DNA of 12,126 bases from an uncultured Clostridia bacterium (GCA_947627585.1 CANQWP010000017.1:1-12126), one strand, 5' to 3'; positions 1-7,328 are shown, numbered from the stretch's first letter. Notes: generated from the letters alone by a model not told the origin. Program-made: numbers and translations.

Positions 1-95
1 TCCTTTCCCTCAACAGGCTTGTCAATTTCCCCCATTGCACTCAGTTGGAGCAAGGTGTCGTTTGAAATTGAGCCATTAAAATCAACAAATTTCAT
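1..95 (-). CDS. Unrecognised protein, N-terminal fragment (cut by window edge)
   Basis: Only the first 31 codons are inside the window. They start at the ATG at 95-93 and read MKFVDFNGSISNDTLLQLSA followed by MGEIDKPVEGK. The start is well supported: a ribosome binding site (AAAAAAGGAG on the minus strand, about 102-111) lies 6 nt upstream, and a complete promoter sits at 125-152. The N-terminus weakly resembles that of the next gene (MELINYGALS...LGEID): the first six residues are similar in kind and a GEID tetrapeptide recurs at nearly the same distance. With the duplicated promoter this suggests tandem paralogues. Function unknown; no domain can be named from this fragment. Confidence 0.75.
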   Translation of the reverse strand, partial: MKFVDFNGSISNDTLLQLSAMGEIDKPVEGK

Positions 96-117
96 AATTT
101 TCTCCTTTTTTTGATTT

Positions 118-152
118 TCACCTTATGATAACGCGGGGGGGGGATTTGTCAA
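118..152 (-). promoter_or_regulatory. Promoter of the edge gene, with a 9-nt poly-C spacer tract
   Basis: On the minus strand, -35 TTGACA (152-147) and -10 TATCAT (130-125) are separated by 16 nt. The spacer contains nine consecutive C (143-135). The predicted transcription start is near 118, giving a 22-nt leader that carries the GGAG ribosome binding site. The element is almost a copy of the one at 712-746. Confidence 0.75.
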
Positions 153-161
153 GCAAATTTC

Positions 162-201
162 AAAAAAAATAAAAAAATTCTCACTTTTTGGATGAGATTT
201 T
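162..201 (-). terminator. Intrinsic terminator of the 157-aa gene
   Basis: On the minus strand, downstream of the TAA at 220-218, TCTCA (197-193) pairs with TGAGA (183-179) across a 9-nt loop. A-runs on the 5' side and T-runs on the 3' side extend the stem past one bulged A. The long T tracts at 177-171 and 169-162 are typical of a Rho-independent terminator. It separates this transcript from the promoter of the next gene downstream. Confidence 0.65.
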
Positions 202-217
202 TTTTGTTCTATGCTTT

Positions 218-691
218 TTATGCTTGTCTGCTTTTTTCGACATACTTGTTGAAGCCTATTTTTGCTTCGACAGTTGCAGCTTCTTGATAATTAGCATCCT
301 TGCGATAGAGCGGCTCAGTTTCTTTGTTTGCTTTGTCTCGAAAATAAGATTGGCGCTCTGAAAGAAATGCCTTCAATGTGTCTTTTTGAGGAAATTCTCT
401 CATCTTTTCAACGAGGGCCTTTTTGTTTTCATTTATCTTGTCAGCGTAAAATGAACAATCATCGTCAAGCGAGGCGCAATGTTCTTCATATCTTTCTTGA
501 ATTTCTTGATCCGAAATGCCCGTTGCCGCATATTCTTCGCGAAGTTGTTTAACATAAGACTCTTTGTCATATTGTTGCTGGGTGTCTGCGAGCAATTCCT
601 TGTCACAGCCTATTGAGCAGATAAGGTTGTCAATTTCGCCCAAAGGGCTGTCCTTGCGAAAAGATAGCGCGCCATAATTAATTAGTTCCAT
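218..691 (-). CDS. Unrecognised 157-aa cytosolic protein under a poly-C promoter
   Basis: I do not recognise this family. The start at ATG 691-689 is chosen because AAAAAAGGAG lies 5 nt upstream and the predicted transcription start is near 712; the in-frame ATG at 715 would lie upstream of that start. The product has 157 residues, is highly charged and probably mostly helical, with no signal peptide or membrane segment. Four cysteines occur as C25-x3-C29 and C72-x6-C79, which could bind metal or form disulfides, but neither pair matches a motif I can name. It has its own promoter and terminator, so it is a single-gene unit transcribed divergently from murB. The gene at the window edge shares its promoter design and perhaps its N-terminus. 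It could be a small accessory or surface-variation-linked protein, but nothing in the sequence decides this. Confidence 0.75.
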   Translation of the reverse strand: MELINYGALSFRKDSPLGEIDNLICSIGCDKELLADTQQQYDKESYVKQLREEYAATGISDQEIQERYEEHCASLDDDCSFYADKINENKKALVEKMREFPQKDTLKAFLSERQSYFRDKANKETEPLYRKDANYQEAATVEAKIGFNKYVEKSRQA

Positions 692-711
692 TTTTTCTCC
701 TTTTTTCGATT

Positions 712-746
712 TCACCTTATGATAACACGGGGGGGGCGAAAGTCAA
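712..746 (-). promoter_or_regulatory. Promoter of the 157-aa gene, with an 8-nt poly-C spacer tract
   Basis: On the minus strand, -35 TTGACT (746-741) and -10 TATCAT (724-719) are separated by 16 nt containing eight consecutive C (736-729). From -10 through the ribosome binding site it matches the promoter at 118-152 nearly base for base (TATCATAAGGTGAAA, then AAAAAAGGAGA). The predicted start is near 712. Confidence 0.75.
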
Positions 747-772
747 GCAAAATTCGAAAATTTTTTGATTTT

Positions 773-801
773 TTGCAAAAAAAACTGAAAAAACATATAT
801 A
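773..801 (+). promoter_or_regulatory. Possible murB promoter
   Basis: TTGCAA (773-778) and TATATA (796-801) are 17 nt apart. The predicted transcription start at about 808 falls next to the murB ATG at 809, which has no Shine-Dalgarno sequence. The surroundings are very AT-rich, so chance matches are likely. Confidence 0.35.
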
Positions 802-808
802 TTTTTGT

Positions 809-1693
809 ATGTTTGAAGAATTTGAGTGTTTGCGGGACGTGGAGCTTGCAAAGTTTTCCACGATGAAGATCGGTGGAAAGGCGAAGTGGCTGATTTTTCC
901 AAAAAATGTGCAAGAATTGCGGAAAATTTTGCAAATTTGTGAAGAAAATCAAATCAAAACTTTTGTTTTGGGCAATGGCAGCAATGTCCTTTTTGATGAC
1001 GCTGGCTTTGATGGCGCAGTGATAAAGCTTCGCCATTTTGATTTTGTCAAAAAATGCTCAAAAAAGGGCAAAAAACAGGCCTTTTGTGTTGAAGTGGGCG
1101 CGGGCATCAACCTTTTTGCGCTGAATGTGCGCCTGGCAAAACTTGGGCTGTCCGGCCTTGAATTTTCAAATGGCATTCCAGCCACACTTGGCGGCTTTTT
1201 GGTCATGAACGGCGGTTGTTTCGGGCACGAAATTTGCGAATTTGTGGAAGAGGTGCAAATCTTGCAAGGCGGCAAAGTTTTTTGGCGAAAAAAAGAGGAA
1301 TGCGATTTTTCTTATCGCCATTCCAATTTGCAAAATTGTGTGATTTTGAGCGCAAAATTGCACCTTTTTGAAGAAAAAACCGAAAAAATCATGCAAAACA
1401 TGAACTTTTTTCTGGAAAAGAAACGCGCGTCTCAGCCTTGCGACTTGCCGTCGCTTGGCAGCGTGTTCAAAGCAACAAACGGCGTTTCGGTCGGCAAAAT
1501 CTTAGATGACCTCGGCCTGAAAGGACTTTCAGTGGGCGGGGCGCAAGTTTCAAAAAAGCACGCCGGCTTTGTTGTCAACACTGGTGGCGCGGCAGCCAAA
1601 GACGTGCTTGCGCTTGTTGAAATTCTTGAAAAAAAACTCGCGGAAATTGACGTCCAGCCCGAGCGAGAAATCATTGTTTTGAAAGAGAGATGA
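809..1693 (+). CDS. murB: UDP-N-acetylenolpyruvoylglucosamine reductase MurB
   Basis: MurB is the FAD-dependent cytosolic enzyme that reduces UDP-GlcNAc-enolpyruvate with NADPH to UDP-MurNAc, the second committed step of peptidoglycan precursor synthesis. The ATG at 809 gives 294 aa, the usual size, beginning just before the FAD-domain motif FSTMKIGGKA (16-25). The open frame extends upstream to 719, but that extension is encoded by promoter-like DNA and has no MurB counterpart. FAD-binding residues follow at GNGSNVLFDD (55-64), then GLEFSNGIPATLGG and MNGGCFG. YRHS (about 168-171) and SLGSVF (215-220, catalytic Ser218) are active-site motifs. The C-terminal part has GKILDDLGLKG, KHAGFVVN and PERE (284-287), which holds the likely catalytic glutamate. 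The loop pattern fits the shorter Gram-positive type. No Shine-Dalgarno sequence precedes the start. A terminator overlaps the stop codon, so murB ends its own transcript. Confidence 0.95.
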   Translation: MFEEFECLRDVELAKFSTMKIGGKAKWLIFPKNVQELRKILQICEENQIKTFVLGNGSNVLFDDAGFDGAVIKLRHFDFVKKCSKKGKKQAFCVEVGAGINLFALNVRLAKLGLSGLEFSNGIPATLGGFLVMNGGCFGHEICEFVEEVQILQGGKVFWRKKEECDFSYRHSNLQNCVILSAKLHLFEEKTEKIMQNMNFFLEKKRASQPCDLPSLGSVFKATNGVSVGKILDDLGLKGLSVGGAQVSKKHAGFVVNTGGAAAKDVLALVEILEKKLAEIDVQPEREIIVLKER

Positions 1694-1707
1694 ATCTCTC
1701 TTTTTTT
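1682..1707 (+). terminator. Intrinsic terminator overlapping the murB stop codon
   Basis: AAAGAGAGA pairs with TCTCTCTTT around a TGAA loop (1691-1694), followed by a T run ending at 1707. The murB TGA (1691-1693) is the loop itself, so the stem's left arm is coding sequence. Confidence 0.75.
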
Positions 1708-1731
1708 GTTTTGCATATTTGAGATTTTTGC

Positions 1732-1760
1732 TTGTAAATTTTCGCAAAAACTGATAAAAT
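1732..1760 (+). promoter_or_regulatory. Promoter of the PHP phosphatase gene
   Basis: TTGTAA (1732-1737), a 17-nt spacer, and an extended -10 TGATAAAAT (1752-1760). The predicted start near 1767 gives a leader of about 15 nt that begins with the ribosome binding site AAAGGA. Confidence 0.65.
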
Positions 1761-1781
1761 AAGCATAAAGGAAACGAGAAA

Positions 1782-2546
1782 ATGTTATTATTTGGCGACT
1801 ATCACACTCACACCACATATTCCCGCCACAATCACGGCAAAGGCACCGTGCTGGAAAACGCATCTGTGGCCGCGGACAAAGGCTTGAAACAAATTGCAAT
1901 CACCGACCATGGCTTCAACCATGAATTTTTTGGCATCAGGCGCAAAAACATTCCGCAACTTCAAGAGGACATTTTGAACGCGAAGGAAATCACCGGCGTG
2001 GACATCTTGTTGGGCGTGGAGGCAAACCTCATCTCGCTTGACGGCGACGTGGACATCAAGGAAGAGGACTATGAATTTTTGGACATTCTGCTCATGGGAC
2101 ATCATCGCACCGTGCACATGAATTCGTTGCGCGACAAGGCACTTCTTAACTGGGCGAACTTGATGCCGCAAATTTTTCAGCCGAGCAAAGAGCGCATCAA
2201 TCGCAACACCACCGCCATTTTGAAGGCGTTGGACAAATATCCAATCGACATCATCACGCACCTTAACTTTGGCTTTCAAACGGACACAATCGCCGTGGCA
2301 AAAATGGCAAAGCAAAAGGGCGTGTATGTTGAACTGAACGGCAAACACATCAATTTCACCGATGAAGAAATGCTGATCATGGCAAGCGAGGGCGTGAAGT
2401 TCATTTGCGACAGCGATGCGCACAGGCCGGAACGCGTGGGCGAGGTGAACAACGGCATGAACCTTGTTTATCGGCTGGGCATTCCGCTTTCGCAAGTGGC
2501 AAACTTGGACAAGTTGCCAAAGTTTCACAAAAAGCGCGAAAGATAA
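1782..2546 (+). CDS. PHP-domain metal-dependent phosphatase (YcdX/histidinol-phosphatase-like)
   Basis: A 254-aa stand-alone PHP-fold hydrolase. The PHP signature is complete: DYHTHTTYS (6-14, ligands His8 and His10), His16/His18, ITDHG (40-44, His43), GVEAN (78-82, Glu80), GHHR (106-109), THL (His160) and CDSDAH (209-214, Asp212 and His214). Together these form a trinuclear metal centre as in YcdX-type phosphoesterases. The substrate cannot be read from the sequence; phosphatase activity on small sugar or nucleotide phosphates is the usual family role. AAAGGA (1767-1772) lies 9 nt before the ATG. In many Clostridia a PHP gene sits between murB and rapZ-yvcK-whiA (recalled, not checked); here whiA follows directly after a 172-nt gap holding an antisense RNA candidate. 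Histidinol phosphatase (HisK type) is less likely because there are no his genes nearby. Confidence 0.88.
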   Translation: MLLFGDYHTHTTYSRHNHGKGTVLENASVAADKGLKQIAITDHGFNHEFFGIRRKNIPQLQEDILNAKEITGVDILLGVEANLISLDGDVDIKEEDYEFLDILLMGHHRTVHMNSLRDKALLNWANLMPQIFQPSKERINRNTTAILKALDKYPIDIITHLNFGFQTDTIAVAKMAKQKGVYVELNGKHINFTDEEMLIMASEGVKFICDSDAHRPERVGEVNNGMNLVYRLGIPLSQVANLDKLPKFHKKRER

Positions 2547-2605
2547 AAAAATCCGCAGGTTATTATTACTGCCCTGCGGATAAAGAAAAGAGATTTTCTT
2601 TGCTG
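2545..2605 (-). ncRNA. Candidate small RNA of about 60 nt, antisense to the 3' end of the PHP transcript
   Basis: The minus strand reads promoter, short transcript, terminator with no room for a gene. Starting near 2604-2606, the RNA would contain a weak AU-rich hairpin, AAAGAAAA (5' arm at 2601-2594) with TTTTCTTT (2589-2582). It then has a strong 9-bp hairpin, ATCCGCAGG (2581-2573) with CCTGCGGAT (2559-2551), around a 13-nt UAA-rich loop, ending in seven T (2551-2545). The U-tract lies only on this side of the GC-rich hairpin, so the terminator works on the minus strand. The RNA ends opposite the PHP stop codon. Its target is unknown. It could act in cis on PHP-to-whiA readthrough, act in trans, or merely end a spurious transcript. 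Confidence 0.55.
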
Positions 2606-2610
2606 CAATC

Positions 2611-2640
2611 ATTATATCAAAAATCGAGAGAATTTGTCAA
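2611..2640 (-). promoter_or_regulatory. Near-consensus promoter driving the antisense RNA candidate
   Basis: On the minus strand, perfect -35 TTGACA (2640-2635), an 18-nt spacer and perfect extended -10 TGATATAAT (2619-2611). It is one of the best vegetative promoter matches in the window, yet no reading frame lies downstream on that strand in the gap. Confidence 0.75.
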
Positions 2641-2656
2641 CATAAAAAAATAAAAA

Positions 2657-2692
2657 TTGCAAAAAAGGCGTAAAAATGCCAATTTTTTGCAA
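2657..2692. terminator. Possible bidirectional hairpin upstream of whiA
   Basis: TTGC-A6-GGC (2657-2669) can pair with GCC-aa-T6-GCAA (2678-2692), a 13-bp stem with a 2-nt bulge and an 8-nt loop. A T-run follows the GC core on either strand, so it could end the PHP transcript on the plus strand. The GC core is only 3 bp, so strength is doubtful. Confidence 0.35.
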
Positions 2693-2718
2693 AAAAAATG
2701 AAAAAAAGGAGTGAAAAA

Positions 2719-3687
2719 GTGAGTTTTTCAAGAAATTCCAAAGTGGAAATTTTGAACACAATGAGCATTGAAGATGACACAACGGCACTTGCATTCCTTT
2801 CTGGACTTTTTCATTCTTGCGGACAAATCGAAAAGAAAAACGGCAAGCTGTTTTTTAAAATTGTCTCGGACGTTGAGGAGCTTTTTGATTTTGTCAACAA
2901 CATTTTGACAAAGTTTTTTGGCGCGAAAGTTTCGCCGGAGATTGCGGAGAACTATAACATCAACAAAAACACATATTATGAAATCTCTTTCGAGGTGGAG
3001 CGCTTCAAAAACATGCTTTTGGACGCCGGGGTCGTGGATTTGGAGGACGGCGAACTTCGATTGAAATTTGACCTTGACCAGAACTTGCTTTTGGAAGACG
3101 AATCCCGCCGGGCCTTTCTTTGCGGAGTGTATATTGGCGCAAGCACGTCGAGCATTAAGCTTTCGGAGGGCGTGGCGCAAAGTTGCGGCTCGGGCTATCA
3201 CATGGAATTCTCCAGCCAAAGTCACGAATTTTTGACCGATCTTTCGCACGTTTTGGCGCAATATAACATCATCGGGAAAATTTTTGAGCGCAAAAATTCT
3301 TTTGTTCTTTACATCAAAGATGCGCAAACGATTCAAGATCTTTTGGCGCTTTTGGGCGCAAACAACGCCGTTTTGGAACTTTCGAATGAAATGGTGACGC
3401 GAGAACTTCGAAACAAAGTCAATCGGCAGGTGAATTGCACGACGGCAAACATCAACAAGACGGTCGAGGCCAGCCTTCGTCAAACAAACGCCATCAACAC
3501 AATTGAAAAGACGATCGGCCTGGAAAGTTTGTCGGAAGATTTGCAAGAGGTGGCTGTTTTGAGGCTTGCGAATCCGGAAGAAAGCCTTGACGAGCTTTTG
3601 AAACTTTCAACAATCAAGTTGACTCGCTCGGGGCTGGCACATCGATTTAGAAAACTCATCAAAATTGCGGAGGACTTGGAGGACTGA
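2719..3687 (+). CDS. whiA: WhiA-family DNA-binding protein
   Basis: WhiA joins a LAGLIDADG homing-endonuclease-like fold to a C-terminal helix-turn-helix. In Actinobacteria it regulates sporulation septation; in Bacillota it is linked to division and nucleoid segregation. The start is the GTG at 2719: AAAGGAG (2705-2711) is 7 nt upstream, and translation then begins with the family-typical MSFSRNSK, giving 322 aa. The in-frame ATG at 2698 lies upstream of the ribosome binding site. The N-terminal half carries two LAGLIDADG-like repeats (AFLSGLFHSCG near residue 25; RRAFLCGVYIGAS near 130). The C-terminal signature is clear: NRQVNCTTANINKTVEA, then LANPEESLDELLKL and RSGLAHRFRKLIKIAEDL at the end. 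The usual KSG-NHR is TRSG-AHR here. The stop is 1 nt before the dnaE start, so the two are surely co-transcribed. RapZ and YvcK, its usual partners, are absent. Confidence 0.93.
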   Translation: MSFSRNSKVEILNTMSIEDDTTALAFLSGLFHSCGQIEKKNGKLFFKIVSDVEELFDFVNNILTKFFGAKVSPEIAENYNINKNTYYEISFEVERFKNMLLDAGVVDLEDGELRLKFDLDQNLLLEDESRRAFLCGVYIGASTSSIKLSEGVAQSCGSGYHMEFSSQSHEFLTDLSHVLAQYNIIGKIFERKNSFVLYIKDAQTIQDLLALLGANNAVLELSNEMVTRELRNKVNRQVNCTTANINKTVEASLRQTNAINTIEKTIGLESLSEDLQEVAVLRLANPEESLDELLKLSTIKLTRSGLAHRFRKLIKIAEDLED

Positions 3688-3688
3688 C

Positions 3689-6600
3689 ATGGACGAAAAG
3701 AAAGAACAACCGGCTGAAAAACACGATTTTGTGCATCTTCATGTGCACACTGAATTTTCGCTTCTTGATGGAATTGCGCGCATCAACAAACTTGTGGAAA
3801 TCACCAAAGAACGCGGCTATCGCGCCGTGGCAATCACCGACCACGGAAACATGTATGGCGCATTGCAGTTTTATGAAGAATGCATCAAGGCGGGCATCAA
3901 GCCAATTTTGGGCTGCGAGTTTTATATTTGCAGCGACCTTCACAAAAAACAAGGGAAGGACGACATCGGGCACATCATTCTTCTTGCAAAAAACAACGAG
4001 GGCTATCAAAACTTGATGAAAATGAATGAAATTGCCTATTGCGAGGGCTTTTATTACAAGCCGCGCATTGACTATGACACACTTGAAAAATATTCCGATG
4101 GCGTGATTTGTCTTTCGGCTTGCCTTGCCGGACACATTCCAAACCTCATTTTGCAACGCCGCTTTGACGAGGCTGATGCGCTGGCGCTTCGGCTTAAGAA
4201 CATGTTTGACGAAGGGGATTTCTATCTTGAAGTGCAAAATCATGGCATTCCGGAGCAGAAAATTGTCAATCAATATCTTGCCGAAATGTCAAAAAAGTTT
4301 GGAATCAAACTTGTTGTCACAAATGACGCGCATTATCTTTACAAAAAAGATGCCGAACTTCAGGACGTCTTAATGTGCATTCAAATGGGAAAATATCTTG
4401 ACGACGAGGACAGAATGAAGTTCTCGACTGACGAGTTTTATCTCAAAACATATGAAGAAATGCGCGAGGCAATGGCCGGCTTTGAAGAGGCGCTGGACAC
4501 GACACTTGAAATTGCCGACAAGTGCGAGGTCATCATTCAAACAAAATCCTTGGGCGAAGTGCACGGAATTGACGAAAAATATAAATTGCCAGCAAACAAA
4601 AATCACATTCCAAAATATGTCACCACAACCGGCGAAGAGCCATATGAGTTTTTGCGCCGAATTTCATATGAGGGCTTGCACAGGAACTATAAAGAAGTGA
4701 CGCAAGAGCTGATTGACCGTCTTGAAATGGAACTTGGCATCATCAAAGAGCAAGGCTTTGTGGAATATTTCTTGATTGTTTGGGACTATATCAACTTTGC
4801 AAATCAAGCCGGCATTCCTGTCGGGCCGGGGCGCGGAAGCGGCGCGGGGAGTTTGGTGGCATATTGCTCGGGCATCACGCGAGTTGACCCGATGCGATAT
4901 AATTTGTTCTTCGAGCGCTTCATCAACAAAGAGCGCGTCTCCATGCCCGACTTTGACGTCGATTTTTGCACGGAGCGCCGCGGAGAAGTTGTGGAATATG
5001 TCAAACGCCGTTATGGCGAAGGGCACGTGGCCGGCATTGGCACTTTTGGCTGCATGCAGGCCAAAAACGCCATTCGTGACGTGGCGCGCGTGATGAAAAC
5101 GCCAATTCCTGACGTCATGAAATTGACAAAAATGATTCCAAATAAACTGCCTGACGGCATCAAAAAGCCGCCAGTGCTGAAATATTATTTCGGCTTGACC
5201 GGAAAGCCGGAAAATGAAAAATTCATCGTTCCAGAACTTCGGGAAGTGTATGACAACGATCCGCACATGAGAAAAATCATTGACATTGCCAGCCTTTTGG
5301 AAGGCGTGCCGCGCAACACTTCTCAGCACGCATGCGGAATTTTGATTGCGCCGGACGACGTGGCTTCTTTTGTGCCTGTTGCAAAGACGGACAACGAGCG
5401 CGTGACACAATATTCCATGATTGAACTTGAACATCTTGGGCTTTTGAAGATGGACTTTTTGGGGCTTGCCAACTTGACGGATATCAAGAAGGCGTGCGAC
5501 TATGTTTATGAAAATCACGGCGTCAAACTTGATTTCTATAACATGGAATATAACGATCCAAACGTTTTCAACATGATTGCGGCCGGAAAAACTGATGCCG
5601 TGTTCCAACTTGAAAGTGCCGGCATGAAAAAGTTTATGAAAGACCTCAAGCCAAACTGTTTGGAAGACATCATCGCCGGCGTGTCGATGTATCGACCAGG
5701 GCCAATGGACTCCATTCCAAAATTTGTCAAAAACAAACAAGATCCAGAGCACGTTGTGTATGACGACCCTTGTCTTGAGGACATTTTGGATGTTACATAT
5801 GGCTGCATTGTCTATCAAGAGCAAGTCATGAAAATCTTTCAGGTCATGGGCGGCTATAGCCTTGGCCAAGCGGACAACATTCGTCGAATCATGGGCAAAA
5901 AGCAGGTCGACAAGATTGACGCCGAGCGCGTGAAGTTTGTCAACGGCTGGGAGGACCCGAGCGGAAAGCACTCCATTCCGGGCGCGATTAAACTTGGGCA
6001 CAAAAAAGAGGTTGCCGAGAAGATTTTTGACGAAATGAAGGAATTTGCAAAATATGCCTTCAACAAATCGCACGCGGCGGCATATGCATATGTGGCATAT
6101 CAAACGGCATATCTCAAATGTTATTATGAAACAGAATTTTTGACGGCGGTGCTGAACAACCGCATCATGAAAGCGGACGAGCTGAAAAAATATATCTCCT
6201 TTGCAAAAAGCGAAGGAATTGAGCCTCTTCCGCCGCACATCAACAAGTCGGGCACATATTTCAAGACCGAGGGGCACGCCATTCGCTTTGGACTTGGCGG
6301 CCTTAAACACGTCGGGACGGCAGTGACGGACAGCATCATCAAGGAGCGCGAAGAACACGGGCAATATCAAAGTTTTGAAGACTTTTTGACGCGCGCCGTG
6401 GCAATTGGCGGAGTGAACAAAAAGGCGATTGAGTGCCTCATCTTGAGCGGGGCGTTTGACTGCTTTGGCTACAATCGCTCACAATATATGGCTGTGTATG
6501 AAAACATCATTGACCGCGCGCAAAAGGACAAAAAGAGCGGCCAACTTGGGCAAATTTCCTTCTTTGGCGAAAAGCAAATTGCGGACAAGGTGGAATATCC

Positions 6601-7315
6601 AAACATCAAAGAGTTCAACAAAAAGACGCTCCTGAAAAACGAGCGCGACATCATTGGCGTTTACATGAGCGGACACCCGCTTCAAGACTACGTCAAGCGC
6701 TTTGAGAACTTCAATTTTTCGTCGGACATGCTTCAAGTGGAGATGCAAGAGAACTTGGAGAGTGACGAAAGCGACGAGCAGCAAGAAATGACCAGCGAGT
6801 TCGAACTTGTGGACGGTCAAAATGTTGTTTGCGGCGGAATCATCACCGAAGTCAATCGCAAAAGAGCAAAAAACGGACGAGAAATGTGTTATCTCAAATT
6901 GGAAGACCTGAAAGGCACAATGGAAGTGACAGTTTTCTCAAACGCCTTTTCGCGTTATCGCTCCATTTTGGAGGAGGACAACCTTGTCACCGTGCGCGGA
7001 AAAATCAACATTCGTGACGGCATGGCGCCGTCGCTTGTGGCGGACAGTTTTTCGCTTTGGAAAGAAGAAGACGAAGAAAGCGCCGGCAATGCCGCAAAAC
7101 AAAATCGCTTGTGCCTGAGATTCAACACAAAAGATCCGGACATCTATTCGCGCGTGAAAAACTCCATCGCGTCCTATCCGGGCGAGGCAAAGGTGGTCAT
7201 CAAGTGCTCATACACCGACAAGACGTTTGTCTATCAGCAGCCGGTGCAAATCAACAACTATCTTTTGAACGAACTTTCGGGCATCATTGGAAGCGAAAAC
7301 ATTGTTGTTGGGTGA
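3689..7315 (+). CDS. dnaE: DNA polymerase III alpha subunit (DnaE)
   Basis: A full-length, 1208-aa catalytic replicative polymerase subunit. The start at ATG 3689 has GGAGG (3678-3682) 6 nt upstream, inside the end of whiA. The N-terminal PHP domain (about 12-285) keeps its metal ligands: HLHVH (16-20), TDHG (50-53), GCE (Glu77), ACLAGH, QNHG and TNDAHY. Such an intact PHP can carry proofreading exonuclease activity in DnaE proteins. The polymerase core has GPGRGSGAGSL, the catalytic pair in MPDFDVDF (419-426, Asp421 and Asp423) and the third aspartate in LKMDFLGL (Asp589). Finger-region motifs ACGI and SMYRPGPMDSIPKF follow, then tHhH and an OB-fold near 1044-1120 (VVCGGIITEV, MCYLKLEDL, VRGKI). 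This is DnaE rather than PolC, since there is no inserted DEDD exonuclease. No truncation or frameshift is seen. Confidence 0.97.
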   Translation: MDEKKEQPAEKHDFVHLHVHTEFSLLDGIARINKLVEITKERGYRAVAITDHGNMYGALQFYEECIKAGIKPILGCEFYICSDLHKKQGKDDIGHIILLAKNNEGYQNLMKMNEIAYCEGFYYKPRIDYDTLEKYSDGVICLSACLAGHIPNLILQRRFDEADALALRLKNMFDEGDFYLEVQNHGIPEQKIVNQYLAEMSKKFGIKLVVTNDAHYLYKKDAELQDVLMCIQMGKYLDDEDRMKFSTDEFYLKTYEEMREAMAGFEEALDTTLEIADKCEVIIQTKSLGEVHGIDEKYKLPANKNHIPKYVTTTGEEPYEFLRRISYEGLHRNYKEVTQELIDRLEMELGIIKEQGFVEYFLIVWDYINFANQAGIPVGPGRGSGAGSLVAYCSGITRVDPMRYNLFFERFINKERVSMPDFDVDFCTERRGEVVEYVKRRYGEGHVAGIGTFGCMQAKNAIRDVARVMKTPIPDVMKLTKMIPNKLPDGIKKPPVLKYYFGLTGKPENEKFIVPELREVYDNDPHMRKIIDIASLLEGVPRNTSQHACGILIAPDDVASFVPVAKTDNERVTQYSMIELEHLGLLKMDFLGLANLTDIKKACDYVYENHGVKLDFYNMEYNDPNVFNMIAAGKTDAVFQLESAGMKKFMKDLKPNCLEDIIAGVSMYRPGPMDSIPKFVKNKQDPEHVVYDDPCLEDILDVTYGCIVYQEQVMKIFQVMGGYSLGQADNIRRIMGKKQVDKIDAERVKFVNGWEDPSGKHSIPGAIKLGHKKEVAEKIFDEMKEFAKYAFNKSHAAAYAYVAYQTAYLKCYYETEFLTAVLNNRIMKADELKKYISFAKSEGIEPLPPHINKSGTYFKTEGHAIRFGLGGLKHVGTAVTDSIIKEREEHGQYQSFEDFLTRAVAIGGVNKKAIECLILSGAFDCFGYNRSQYMAVYENIIDRAQKDKKSGQLGQISFFGEKQIADKVEYPNIKEFNKKTLLKNERDIIGVYMSGHPLQDYVKRFENFNFSSDMLQVEMQENLESDESDEQQEMTSEFELVDGQNVVCGGIITEVNRKRAKNGREMCYLKLEDLKGTMEVTVFSNAFSRYRSILEEDNLVTVRGKINIRDGMAPSLVADSFSLWKEEDEESAGNAAKQNRLCLRFNTKDPDIYSRVKNSIASYPGEAKVVIKCSYTDKTFVYQQPVQINNYLLNELSGIIGSENIVVG

Positions 7316-7328
7316 AATATATTTCCGC

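Noticed and set aside
129..736. G-quadruplex at the G-runs
   Set aside because: Each site is a single run of 8-9 G, not four separated runs; the poly-C promoter spacer reading explains them better.
719..808. 30-residue N-terminal extension of MurB
   Set aside because: It is encoded by AT-rich divergent promoter DNA, overlaps the -10 region of the minus-strand gene, and has no MurB counterpart.
1788..2612. 274-aa open frame antisense to the PHP gene
   Set aside because: Shadow of the PHP gene; the histidine-, alanine- and valine-rich composition is typical of antisense reading, and it has no domain signature.
2728..3546. 272-aa open frame antisense to whiA
   Set aside because: Shadow frame with no ribosome binding site or domain signature; the plus-strand WhiA signature is unambiguous.
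4664..6370. 568-aa open frame antisense to dnaE
   Set aside because: It is a mirror of dnaE codon usage: no ribosome binding site, no recognisable motif, and fully inside a strongly conserved gene.
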